Source of the DNA: Plasmodiophora brassicae
Taxonomy: Eukaryota; Endomyxa: Phytomyxea; Phytomyxea; Plasmodiophorida
DNA length: 64,000 bases
NCBI GenBank assembly: GCA_036867785.1
Contig: CP145411.1
Location: forward strand, 1,054,001 to 1,118,000
Direction: 5' to 3'
A model generated the notes under the pieces. The model was not told where the DNA came from. It did no database searches and saw only the letters and a list, made by a program, of their open reading frames with translations. This document shows, piece after piece, positions 10,822-21,655 of this stretch; position 1 is the first letter of the stretch; the number at the start of each line of letters is the position of its first letter. Made by a program: the position numbers and the translations under genes.

Positions 10822-12813
10822 ATGGCGTCTGAGCCGGGCGGCCGTTGCGTCGTGCTCCTGGCTGGCGTGACGACCGCCAGCGACCAGCGGCAGCGTTTCC
10901 AAGTCAGCGAGCGCCATGCGTTCCGGTCGCCTGTCATCCGCTGCATGTTCAAACGCGGGTCGTTTGTCGAAGGCGCGGAGCGCACAGCGTCACTGGCGGC
11001 CATGACAGGGGAAACGCTGAGCGATGTAGTTGAATACCTAGAGCGTCGTTTGAGTGCCGCCCCCGATGGCCGGCGCGCCTGTCGTCTGTTGCTGGCCAGC
11101 GAATTCCTGCAGCTGCCCGGCCTGCAACGACTGAGCGTTCGCGCCCTGGCCGCCCGCTTCAAGCACCTGCGCTCGTTCGGTAGTCTGCCAACGCACCTGA
11201 TTGAACCCATCCTGCATCGCCTGGACCCGCTGCGGCTGGCCATGGCCGAGGTCGTCCTGAGCCGCGATCGTCGCCAAACGGAGATCGACCTCCTACCGTT
11301 CTGGAAGCGCCTGGCACGGATCACGCCCGAGGGCGGCGCGGACAATGCCCGAGCTCGTGCACGAGCCATGCAGCTGTGCCTGGAACGCATCACCTCGTTG
11401 TCGTCGTCCAGCGACGACCTTCGCGACGCGATGACGTACCTAGCACCGCATGTCGATACGTTCGTCCTGCGTAACAAATCGCTGGACGTCGGCGCGCTGG
11501 TGTCCCGCTTGACGTCTGTCACCACATTGCGCCTTGATGGCAACGACATCGGAACCCGCGCCGGAGCGGCCGTCGCACGATCGTTGAACCATGGAGACGT
11601 CGGCATTGTCGACCTGGACGTGACGTCGTGTGGCCTAACCGCTCTGGCGTTACGGCCGCTGGCGTCATCAGCGACGGCCACCAGGTCAACGCGAGCTGTT
11701 CTAGGCCTGCACCAGCGCCGAAGAAGCATCCGACTCTGCCTGTCGAACAACGCCGCTCTTGGTGACGCGTTCTTCACGGAACTCGACGAGGGCTGCCTCG
11801 GTGCACTGCGTTCCTTGCGAATCGCCGGCAACGCGATCGGCGTTCGTGGGGCGGAGCACTTGGCGCGCGGCCTGCGACAAGGCGCCCTGCCATCACTGAC
11901 GTCGCTATCGGCCGGGTCCTGTGCCCTGCAATCCCAGGGGGTTTCCGTGCTCGTGTCGGCGCTTCCCGTCCGCCTGGCGCATCTGGACATATCGGATAAC
12001 GCGCGGCTGGACGACGTTCAGGGCGGGACGAACCCGGGGGCGGCACTCAGCGAGTTTCTGGACCGGTCCAGGTCGACGCTGTCTGAGTTAGACCTTGGGC
12101 GCAACGAGTTTCGCACCAAGCCGCTGCTGCTGGTCACCGGTGCCCTTCGCAGGTGCGAATCGATCACGACGCTCATCATGGACAGCATGCCGCTGGAAGC
12201 CGTCATCCAGAGCCTGGCGCTGGCCTGCCAGCAGAGCAGAACGTTGAGGACACTGAGCGTCGCCAGGGCGCGTCTGCCGGCGCGGGCAATGGTGACGCTG
12301 GCCGCTGTGGTAGCGTACAGCAACAGCCTAGAGGCGCTGGACGCCACCGATAACGAGTTTGACGGCGTGTACTCGGCGGCGCTGGCGAGCGCGCTGCAGC
12401 AGAGCCGGTCGCTGACATCGCTGACGTTATCCGGTGGGACGTTCCGGATGCCACCCGATGCCGTTGCGAGCATTGTGGCCGGCCTGGCACACAGCGGTCG
12501 CATCCGATCGCTGTCGTTCGCCGACCACGCCCTGCGGTCGCCCGAGTGCGCGTCGATCGCCCGCCTGATCGCGACGTGCCCCGCCCTGGAATTCGTCGAT
12601 CTCAGCGGGAACCGCCTGACGGATCGCGGCGCACAGCACCTGGCCAGCGTCCTATCCGACTTCCTCCATGCCACGCCGTCCCGGTCGGTCACAGTCGACC
12701 TGCGCCGGAACAATGTCGGCGCGGATGGCATCGCGGCCCTTCAGGCCCTCTCCACCGCCCATCCGCTCGTGCGCATCGTCCTCGACACCATAGGAATAAA
12801 GGCAAGAACATAA
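10822..12813 (+). CDS. Skp1/Elongin-C-like POZ protein with leucine-rich repeats
   Basis: A 663-residue frame from the ATG at 10822; upstream sequence in the same frame is Arg/Ser/Cys-rich and not protein-like. Residues 10-90 read RFQVSERHAFRSPVIRCMF, then FVEG, LSDVVEYLE and LLLASEFLQLPGLQ, the layout of the Skp1/Elongin-C POZ fold (Elongin C: SGTIKAML, F.E, A..FL). From about residue 220 there are at least ten ribonuclease-inhibitor-type LRRs, for example TLRLDGNDIGTRAGAAVARS and LEFVDLSGNRLTDRGAQHLA. POZ domains of this kind link substrates to cullin ubiquitin ligases, and LRRs bind partners. A substrate adaptor in one chain is therefore a reasonable inference. No introns, unlike most neighbours. 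Confidence 0.68.
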   Translation: MASEPGGRCVVLLAGVTTASDQRQRFQVSERHAFRSPVIRCMFKRGSFVEGAERTASLAAMTGETLSDVVEYLERRLSAAPDGRRACRLLLASEFLQLPGLQRLSVRALAARFKHLRSFGSLPTHLIEPILHRLDPLRLAMAEVVLSRDRRQTEIDLLPFWKRLARITPEGGADNARARARAMQLCLERITSLSSSSDDLRDAMTYLAPHVDTFVLRNKSLDVGALVSRLTSVTTLRLDGNDIGTRAGAAVARSLNHGDVGIVDLDVTSCGLTALALRPLASSATATRSTRAVLGLHQRRRSIRLCLSNNAALGDAFFTELDEGCLGALRSLRIAGNAIGVRGAEHLARGLRQGALPSLTSLSAGSCALQSQGVSVLVSALPVRLAHLDISDNARLDDVQGGTNPGAALSEFLDRSRSTLSELDLGRNEFRTKPLLLVTGALRRCESITTLIMDSMPLEAVIQSLALACQQSRTLRTLSVARARLPARAMVTLAAVVAYSNSLEALDATDNEFDGVYSAALASALQQSRSLTSLTLSGGTFRMPPDAVASIVAGLAHSGRIRSLSFADHALRSPECASIARLIATCPALEFVDLSGNRLTDRGAQHLASVLSDFLHATPSRSVTVDLRRNNVGADGIAALQALSTAHPLVRIVLDTIGIKART

Positions 12814-12929
12814 ACGCCAGTTTCACGTGACCAGACGAAAGCGGTTTCGCACACAAACCGCTTGACGATCCCACACTGACCTCGGGTGGGATCGTTTGGG
12901 AGTGCATGGCCAGCATGCGTAGTACCTAG

Positions 12930-13400
12930 GGCATCATCTCCACAATGGTACTGGAAGCCGTCGCCAGTCGAGCACGTTGATGTCGATGACGGGACCTGGC
13001 AAAGCGAAACACATGTACTACCAGATCGAAGGGTCGCGATTCGCGAAGGCTTCCCGTACGGTTGAAGTGCCTTTCGCCCCATTAAACTGTCCTTGCCAAG
13101 CGTTTGGACAGTTCTTCCATTTCCACTGGTAACAATCAATGGATCCGGCCATGCCTGGAAAGCCTCGGCACGCGTTCTCGGCCATCACGGTGAACGCTCT
13201 GGACCGATCCAGGTCGCAGGAAACCTGGCATCCAATTGACAGCGACACTGCGACATCGTAACCTGGCAAACGTCCAGACCGTCCTGTGCCTAACTCATAT
13301 GCACTGAACTTGTTAATCCGGTAAACCTCATGAGGGACGGTGACGTCGAACAGATCAGGGGCCGGTTTTCCCCAGCGGTGACGAAGGCTCTGGCGGAGTT
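12930..13400 (-). mobile_element. Decayed PIF/Harbinger transposase fragment
   Basis: The minus strand carries GFPGMAGSIDCYQWKWKNCP followed by NAWQGQFNGAKGTSTV and FANRDPSIW, ending in a stop at 13018. Plant and protist Harbinger nucleases have the same block (GSIDCMHWEWKNCP.AWQGQ). Just downstream another frame reads YMCFALPGPVIDINVLD, the next conserved DDE stretch, so the copy is frameshifted near 13015. The part upstream (about 13330) keeps VPHEVYRINKFSAYELG in the region preceding the nuclease, but no complete open frame or terminal inverted repeat is evident. It is a dead DNA-transposon relic in the 12.8-13.9 kb gap; I see no host gene in that gap. Confidence 0.72.
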
Positions 13401-13915
13401 GACCATCTCCCGCGATTTGAACTCGTCGATGACAGCAATGGCCAATGGGTCTTGAAGCGACAGTGCGGAATAGATCCCGCTGAGGAATGCCCAGCCGTGG
13501 CCTACGCCCAGACCGTACTGTGGAATCGACAGCCGGCGATCGCGCTGAGATTGGCAATGGCAGGTGGGACGATGGCGTCAGACAGGCCCGCCAGATCGAT
13601 CTAATGAAACCCGCGCCCCAGCCATTCGTGCCCATGGCCCGTGGCACAGCCGACCGATCCCATTCCAGGTTTCAACTAGGCAAGCAAGCGGGTCGGGCAA
13701 AGCGCATCGCTACGAGGTTTGCGGCCTTTGCAGGCATCGACCATCTGCGTCCGAGGTGGGGAGGTTCGCAAACGCCTGTCCGAGACAGGACTGGAAGGGT
13801 GGCGAACACCGCCAGTTCGTCGGAGAGCGCCGTTCTGGAACAGTTCCATGTCAACAGCAGGCAGCAGGTGGGTGGCAACGGGTCGTGCGCGCACAAGTTC
13901 AACGGTCGGCTGTGC

Positions 13916-14926
13916 ATGGCACCGGCGAAGGCGGGATCAGGGGAGTTGGGGGCGCCGGCCCCGCCCGCCGTGCCGGTATGGCGCGCGATCCTGGCCGGCG
14001 TCGTCGACGCCGTGTCGCTGCACAACGTCGCCGCCTTCGTCCTGATGTCGGCGACCGTGCGACGCAACATGCTCCGGTGCGCCCTCCTGAATATCGTCAT
14101 CTTCTCCGGGTCGATCCTGCTGACCAGCCAGATCGTCATGCCCGTTATACGGGCCATCATTGGGGATAGCTCGACGGCGACGTTTCTCGGGTTGCTCCTC
14201 GATCGGCTGTACAGAATTGTTGGTTGCGCTGCCTCTTCGCCGTTCTTCATTGCTGTCTAACTCATGCGCGTGCCCAGTTCTGGATCTGGCCAGTCTACTG
14301 CTTGAGTTTCTTATTCAACACGGTCTGGTATCAAAGTATTGCTGATAGCGCCTTCATTATCAGCGCGAGGAAGCCAAGCCGACGTCGCGCGTCGGTGTCG
14401 GATTGGGTGGCAGCCATGGCTGAAGAGGTCTATCGATTCGCTCTGCTGGGGTGTTTCGTGGCCCAGGTCGCAATGCTGTCGTTGCTACCCCTTATTGGGT
14501 CGTTGGCTTGGAACGTTCTCATGACGTGGCTGTACTCGTTCTACATGTGGGAGTACAAGTGGGCCCTACAGGGATGGACCATGGACCAAAGGGTCGCGTT
14601 CTTCCAAAGGTATCGCGCTGCCACGGCCGTCGAATCGTTTCATGGTTGATAAGGACATACACAGGCGCTGGGCGTACTTCTTTGGGTTTGGAGCCCCTGC
14701 TACGCTTCTGTCGGTGGTGTGGCCGACGTTCATCAGCTACGGTGTGTTTGCGTTCCTGTTCCCGTGCTTCATCATCCTGGCGATAGCGTCGCGACCTCAA
14801 CCTCACGTCGGCTTCGCTGCTGAGACCGGCATTCCAATTTTCGCATCATCAATGGTGCTATCCGGCAAACTCGCTTCACTCTGCAGACCGGCTCCTCGTT
14901 CGCGTACCCGTGACCATGAGGATTAG
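13916..14926 (+). CDS. EI24: EI24/PIG8 family ER membrane protein
   Basis: Exons 13916..14218, 14278..14609 and 14665..14926 (introns 59 and 55 nt, the first with a CTAAC branch sequence) give 298 residues. Family features: RAILAGVVDAVSLH at the start, WIWPVYCLSFLFNTVWYQSI, AEEVYR, WLYSFYMWEYKWALQGW and WAYFFGFGAPATL. There are about six hydrophobic segments. EI24 sits in the ER membrane and acts in autophagy and growth control in animals; in protists the role is inferred from family only. The last intron removes a stretch that would stop the frame, and the join gives FFQ-R-RWAYFFGFG as in other members. The C-terminal 40 residues are polar and not conserved. Confidence 0.9.
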
Positions 14927-15023
14927 GTCCATTCCCCTACTACAGTACCGATATGGCGCAGCAGTATCGAATCGCGCGACCGTTTCCGATAGATTCTAAC
15001 TTCATCTGATAGACAGCAGCAGC

Positions 15024-15245
15024 ATGGATACCGAAACGAAACGTTGGGCTGGTGTTTTACTGTCGCAGAATCTGGGAAATGTCGTGAATCGCACCGCCGT
15101 GGTACTTGCCGACCGCGCGCCCCTTCGCCACGTAATCTCGGCCTTGCAGGCCACGTCCTTTGCCCGAATCATCGAAACGGTGCTGATGGCTACCGGTGTA
15201 CAGTTTGTGGTCCTAACAGACACCAAGGAAGTTAACCCACTGTAA
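15024..15245 (+). CDS. Small 73-residue protein, unknown
   Basis: An uninterrupted frame of 73 residues from the ATG at 15024, starting MDTETKRWAGVLLSQNLGNV. It has a mixed helix/strand-like composition, no signal peptide and no cysteines. The codons are moderately G/C-ending like nearby genes. It ends 15 bp before the stop of the convergent p25-alpha gene, a tight 3' overlap region that would fit a real gene in this compact genome. No family recognised; a chance frame cannot be excluded. Confidence 0.35.
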   Translation: MDTETKRWAGVLLSQNLGNVVNRTAVVLADRAPLRHVISALQATSFARIIETVLMATGVQFVVLTDTKEVNPL

Positions 15246-15259
15246 ACCCGATACGCTCC

Positions 15260-16243
15260 TCACGCTGCCGTTACCGTCAGGCGGGCAAGAACGTGATCGG
15301 GGTCGGCCTTCTCTGTGCGTTTCGAGCCCGTCTTGTTATCTCCCGTTCCGGACTCCTCGTTCGACGATTCGAGCTGATCGCCATCAGCGTCCTGCATCTG
15401 CACGAAGTGCGCCTGACAGTACCTGCCCATTGCCCGTTAGAGTGCGCATGAGGGGTTGAAGAAGAACGCAGTGGCACAAACCCCATCCGGTAGATGGCAG
15501 CCGAGCAGTTGCTGATGATGCACCTGCCGCCAGATAGCGCCAATGGCCCAGCCTGGGCATCGGCCGACTGCTCCAGCTTCTCCTGGGTCTGCTTCTGCTC
15601 CTGGTGGTAGTTGCAGAACCCATCGTTGTTGCTGCCCCGGTCGTTCCCGCACGACGGGACATGACACAACGACGAAGTCGACAGCTGGCGTTGGTGGCGG
15701 CCCGCGCTCTGGGGGCGTTCCTTTGTAGCCCCCTTCGCCGCCCCTTTCGGGAACGGCGCCGATTCTTTCTCCTGTGGACGTCGTCGTTCGCTAGCGTCGA
15801 TTCAGAGCAATGACGCGCCCGTACCTGCCACATGTGGTAGCTGCAGAACCCTTGCTTGCTGATCGGCGAGCACGTGTTGACGCAGGTCGTCTCCCTGCAC
15901 CGCCGGTGCGTGGCGACTTCCGGTTTGGGCGCCGCCGACTTGGGGCGCTCCGTCGGTTTGGCTCGCAGGTTCGTCCGCGTGATCTGGCTCAGATCCCGGA
16001 TGATATCGCCATCGTCATCTGTGGGTCGCGCGTCAGACCAAACAGCAGTGTGGCGCTCGTCACGGGTGGTCGGCACAAACACGGCGAGTCGGACGTGCCA
16101 ACACCCTTGACGACGCGGTCGCGGCCAGCCAGGCCGCGGCCACGCCCGGCCGCATCGAAGCGATGCTGGTGCGTTCCCGTGTAGTGTTTTGTATCAGTGA
16201 GCTTGTCGAAGATCGACGGTTTCTTGGCGTCGCTGCCGCTCAT
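15260..16243 (-). CDS. p25-alpha (TPPP) domain fused to three C-x4-C...G[FY]CxxH motifs
   Basis: Four exons: 16243..16105, 16018..15825, 15771..15482 and 15422..15260 (introns 86, 53 and 59 nt), giving 261 residues. The N-terminus SIFDKLTDTKHYTGTHQHRF then GRGRGLAGRD is the conserved C-terminal half of the p25-alpha/TPPP domain, found in microtubule-binding proteins of flagellated organisms. After a basic linker come three similar motifs: CRETTC..GFCSYH, CHVPSC..GFCNYH and CIISNC..GYCQAH. Their spacing resembles the small zinc finger seen in WRKY19-like repeat proteins. The third motif is formed only after the last intron is spliced, which supports the model. The C-terminus is acidic and Ser/Lys-rich. 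A microtubule-linked metal-binding protein is inference. Confidence 0.78.
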
Positions 16244-16458
16244 CGTCGGGAGTGGGGCGATCCACCCAATGCGCTCTCGGTGTGTGACCGTACCTCGATG
16301 ATCGACTGCGTGGGTGTCCCTCTAAGGTCGACCCTAACGCGAACGCTGGCGCTACTGACACTGCAATGACGGCGCTGAACAGATTCCTCGAGAGATATCT
16401 CGGCGTCCATATCTGATACGACCCCCAATGGAAATCTTCCCGAACTGCCATGTTTTCG

Positions 16459-17530
16459 TTATGTGCCCTGATTATCATTATCGTCTGCTTGCGACCGTTT
16501 CCGCTTCCGTGACCTGTACGTCAGCTTGTCGCTGCAAGGTGGGCAGAGCCTGACCTTGACAAGAGCGAGCTTTGTGTCGCCCTGTTCGACGTACTCAAAT
16601 GGGACCTCAGTGGAGCTGCGTGGGGATCAATATTGTTAAGACGGTTGCAATAATGACAACGCTTGCAAATCTGACCGGAGGCCTCTACGCTCTGAGCACT
16701 TCCTAGCACCGCATGAGAACTGCCCAATTCCCTCCTTGACCTCTGCCTCGGTTCGCCATCGAAGGCCAATGCTGCCGCGTCGGTAATGCTTCAGGTCAGC
16801 GATAGCGAATTCCTTGTACAGCCGGGCATAGTACGCGCGAGCCTGTCCATACAGCAATTCGTATTCATAACGAGAAAAACTGAACCTCGAACCCTGACCA
16901 TTTCGGCGACCCAGGGATCGGACCCAGCGTCAGCATCTTGCTCCCGTATGAACTGATACGACGCCTCGAGGACATCCAGATCGGTGACCGCAGGTTGCGG
17001 CTCCCGATGCGTGTCATCGCGCTTCTCATATGCGTCCACCAGGCGGCGATGCCGCTCGTACGCTGTCATCGCCTGCCATTCGCGACGGGCGCGCGCACGA
17101 CCCTCCTCCAAGTCGGCGGCCTGCATCGCGTACAATGGAGCCTTTACGCAGAAGCGGCGTTTCCAGCCACACCACCAGCGGTCCACAGAAGCGCCCCGGC
17201 GAAACGGCGGGCCCCGCTGTTCCGCTGCCTGACAGTAGCGCGGGCAGTAGAGAAACGCCAAAGTGACCAATAGAAACGTTATATGAATTGCGCCTGAGGA
17301 TATGCATGTACCCGTCAGGACGGACGTGGGCAGGGTCGCTACTGTGGCGCGGAATGACGTATCGACTCGGTGTGCGGCTGGTGGTGCTGCCCGAGCTGCG
17401 GCACTGGGTTCGAGGACGCCTCCGAATCGTTGCGTATGCGCTCCAGCAGGTCCCGGCGCGCAGGCCGGTAATGATGGTGGTGGTGGTCGATATCGATGGG
17501 CGTCGGCCGTAGGGAATCCAGGCGCGGCAT
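16459..17530 (-). CDS. FRA10AC1: FRA10AC1 homologue (spliceosome-associated)
   Basis: The 3' exons are secure: 17120..16899, 16842..16676 and 16615..16459 (introns 56 and 60 nt). They encode TAYERHRRLVDAYE, ARAYYARLYKEFAIADLKHY, IGLRWRTEAEVKEGIGQFSC and ALVKVRLCPPCSDKL, which align along the whole human FRA10AC1 (HTKFVNDY, YYDKLFKEYCIADL, GKGQFFCG, LCQECSIKL). The paired CG..C and C..C sites suggest one zinc ion. The 5' part is uncertain. An ATG at 17530 opens a frame with HHHHHYRPARRDLLERI, but the link to 17120 needs at least one further intron that I could not fix. The protein is a component of late spliceosomes in other eukaryotes; its role here is by homology. The tail is basic (SRKRKRSQ), as in a nuclear protein. 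Confidence 0.8.
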
Positions 17531-17727
17531 GTCGCCTACCCCACCTGCCTGTCGGGGAATGCAGGGTCGTTCCTTCAAAGCCAAGCACGTGGGTCGGAGG
17601 CTCGGCGAATGCGCCGGATCGGTGGAAGGATGTATTCATTCAAAAGCCAGCGTGTTATGCGAGCGCCGGATTTGGATAACGCGGCGCTGGGTGCTCTTTA
17701 TTTGCGGGTCGCCGGTGCAGGGAGGTC

Positions 17728-18861
<1,134 letters not shown>

Positions 18862-18964
18862 CGGCGTCACCTTGATCGTTCAATATACTTACTTCCCGTT
18901 TCCCTGGTGCGGTCTACTGGTTTCCACTGATCTGACGTCCTCCTGTATTTACGTTGGGCCCTCT

Positions 18965-19525
18965 TCACAAGCGGTTCGCGATCGCGAGAACGGCGGCGGC
19001 AGCGGCAACGGTAATCAGCACAGTGGGCGTCGTCGTAGTCACTGCGTCGCTCGTCGGGCGCGCCGCGTACCTGACTGACGGCGCGTTCGTGCCTGCGAAC
19101 GTGCCACTGTCGACGTTGAAAATCCCACAGGCCCCCACGTATTCGTTCACACCTGCGCATGCTTAGACCATCTTCTAGCGTGCACACGCCGGCAACGACC
19201 ACGTACCGTTGGACATTGCCACGGTAACGCACTTGGCGTTTGCATTGAGGCCTGTGCACTGCGCGTCCGCGGTGCAATCCTGCCCTTCATTTGCAACGAT
19301 CGTGTAGTAGTTGTTGAGCGACTGCTGGCGGCAGTACTCAGCAGTGTTCGACGAGTCGCTGCACCATCCCCATGCCGAGCAGCACTGTGTCACGCCGTTC
19401 TGCGAGGGGCACCCGCTGTTCCCGTAGAACGGCCCACAGCGCAAGCCGTACACCGGTGCATCCGCGTCCGCCTGCATTCCCAGCACGCCAACGACGACGA
19501 GAAGAAGCGTCCCAGCAGAGCCCAT
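18965..19525 (-). CDS. Secreted CBM18 (hevein-type) chitin-binding protein with hydrophobic tail
   Basis: Exons 19525..19207 and 19152..18965 (intron 54 nt, GTACGT donor) give 168 residues. [20 protein letters not shown] is a signal peptide. Then [20 protein letters not shown] and [17 protein letters not shown] form one hevein domain with the usual cysteine spacing and aromatic residues (W-G-W) that stack on N-acetylglucosamine. A second small cysteine cluster follows ([16 protein letters not shown]). The C-terminus after splicing is a Thr-rich linker and [19 protein letters not shown], which looks like a GPI-anchor signal or a single membrane segment. The protein is therefore probably secreted and held at the cell surface. 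Expanded CBM18 sets are known in plasmodiophorids, which have chitinous resting spores; this is the main hint to the organism. Confidence 0.85.
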
Positions 19526-19795
19526 TGTTGGCGAGTGATGCCGGCACGCGCTTCCGCATCACGTTGTGCACGCGCCACCTGCACGCGTCCTGTATCGCCA
19601 CATCGTCCATCCATACCCGAAAGGACCTGCATAGGCAAAACTTAGGTAGGTGGTTTCACCGACCCGCGTCCAATATAGGCGCTTTCACATTCGGGCCCAA
19701 CAAGACTTCCATGAAACCCTGGAAAGGGAACCAGATTCCCTCTGCGGCAGCACGTCTACCGGCAGGGACATGGGATTCATGTTTATGTTGACAGT

Positions 19796-20980
19796 TTACT
19801 GGAGTAGGTTTCTAAGACTCTCGTGGTGCACAGGGTCGATGCGGTCCGGAAACTCAATCTCGAAATGGATGATCAAATCGCCTGCAGGGCGGTCGCCTCG
19901 AGCAGGCCAGCCAAGACCCGGCCTAACGATGGTCTCTTCGGGCGGTGTCACCATGCCAGTTCTGTCGATGGCAATCGTGGACCCGTCGAGATGGTCGATA
20001 GATCGGCTAAAGCCAAGCAGAGCTTCTCGAAGCGTGATATCCATTCTAGACAACATGTCACATTGACAATCATACGTGAATGTCAACGCACGGGGTACCT
20101 GAAATGAATATCGTTGTCGACGAGAGAGAACGGTCCTTCGGTTGACTCGATGTCGACGGTAACAATCACGTCGCCTTTGGTGTGGCCAGGCAGCTGGCTG
20201 CCCTGACCAGCAAGCACGACGTGCTCGCCAGACATGATGCCACGCGGGACTCGAAGGGACAGCTCCTCTGGCGAAAGGACCATACCTCGGCCGTTGCATT
20301 CCAGGCATGGATCCGTGACTATCTCTCCTTGGCCGTCGCACGCCGAGCATCGCTGACGAACCTTGAAGATCGGCCCACCTGGGAACAATTGCGCCTTCTG
20401 CTCGCGCTCACCCAAACCCTGCATTCAACGAATTGAACGGCCGCTATCGTAGGAAGTGTCGCACAGGCAATGCACAGACCATGCAATATCCACACGTGTG
20501 GACACCACCAGGCGAGGCGCCACGACCACCGCAAACGGGACACAATGCGATGCGTTCGTCCTGCCAAACCAGCCTGTGAGTTCCGGGGCTGGCAACGTTT
20601 GCGAACAAGTGGGCGCCTGCTCATACAAGGCGGAATCGAATACGTTCCGATCGGAACGCCGTTGACAGCGGAACGTTGACCACAACGTTCTGGGTCTGCG
20701 TCTTGCCATGGTGATGCTGGTGATGATGGTCGTGGTCTCCCAACGCAAACGATAAAGCTTGCCAAAGAAAGCGAAAGGCGAAGACCGAAACGGCGACGGC
20801 AATCACTACGCGAATGACTCGAGTCCATTGCACGGCGTCGTCCGGCTGTTCCCGTCGTTCCCGTTCCTCTCTGTAGTTTGTGTAGATTCGTATAGGTTCT
20901 TCCGGGTCGCGACGGACAGGGTCGCTTGGGCCCTGCCGGCGCCGGCGCACGACATCCAAGTCCACATGGGCGTCGGACAT
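19796..20980 (-). CDS. DnaJ-like protein: membrane anchor, Cys-rich and C-terminal domains, no J domain
   Basis: Exons 20980..20627, 20560..20480, 20418..20099 and 20045..19796 (introns 66, 61 and 53 nt) give 334 residues. All four DnaJ zinc motifs are present and correctly spaced: CPVCGGRG, CGYCMGLG, CSACDGQG and CLECNGRG. Substrate-binding domain blocks follow (RGIMSGEHVVLAGQGSQLPG, DITLREALLGF, IDHLDGS). At the N-terminus, where a J domain should be, there is a charged 50-residue stretch, one membrane segment (about residues 55-79, VIRVVIAVAVSVFAFRFLWQ) and a His-rich patch (DHDHHHQHHH). By eye I found no HPD codons on this strand up to the alpha-SNAP gene. If real, it holds substrates but cannot call Hsp70 by itself. 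A missed distant exon is the main alternative. Confidence 0.8.
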
Positions 20981-21207
20981 AGCCCGCCGGCCTGCGACCG
21001 GACTCGTCTGTCGTCACACGGCCGCACAGCGGATCGCCGTGGGAGCCCTCTCCGCTGCGGCTCTGGCCCCGTGGCTAAATATAGGCAATTCGTGTTCCTC
21101 GTCTCGACCAAGGTCTATACGACAGGAACGACCCACGATACCAATGTACGCCTCATCATCGCCGGTGCCACATGCAGAACGTCTGCGTCCGCAGCTGGGT
21201 CTGAGCT

Positions 21208-21640
21208 TCAACAAGCGCCTGTCGTCGTTGACGCCGTGCAGATTAGAGGGGTCTCCGTGGATCGTTCGTCGCCGCCCGCAAACACATAAACACGGGGAAC
21301 GATTATGCTCGTTTGCCAGCAGCTCGTGCTCGGCAACGTATACGTTGTTCCGTCAAGGCACTGACGAGTACCTGCGTCCATGATCGTCGCCTGCGCTTGC
21401 CACGAAACAACGGGCCTTCTCTCCCCGATATCTGGCCATCGGTAACCTGCTGGACATGTTTGGGAGCTTCGCAGCACATGGCCACACTCGTACGGCGTCG
21501 TTGAATGGCCCGCTGTGATTCATTTCCCAATTCGGTAGTGTGCAGGCCTGGTCCGTCTGCGTCCCAGCCAGCTATACGATTGCAGCGGGACCGTACGGCG
21601 TATTTTTGTCGAGGCACCGTGGCCCGGCGATTGCGGTGAT
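21208..21640 (-). other. Cys-containing repeat-like frame, possibly a gene fragment
   Basis: Between the DnaJ-like gene and alpha-SNAP (20981-21655) the minus strand has CLDKNTPYGPAAIV near 21590 and, 220 bp further, CLDGTTYTLPSTSCW with CPAGYRWPDIGE between them. The repeated CLD-x-x-T-x-Y pattern suggests a decayed or multi-exon Cys-rich protein. I could not build a complete frame, and no start with a signal peptide was found. Treat as unresolved. Confidence 0.25.
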
Positions 21641-21655
21641 CTTAGATCTGGGATC

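Noticed and set aside
13400-13560. Minus-strand reading SLQDPLAIAVIDEFKSREMV as a host exon
   Set aside because: It looks coding, but has no start or splice partner and lies next to the Harbinger relic; it could not be supported.
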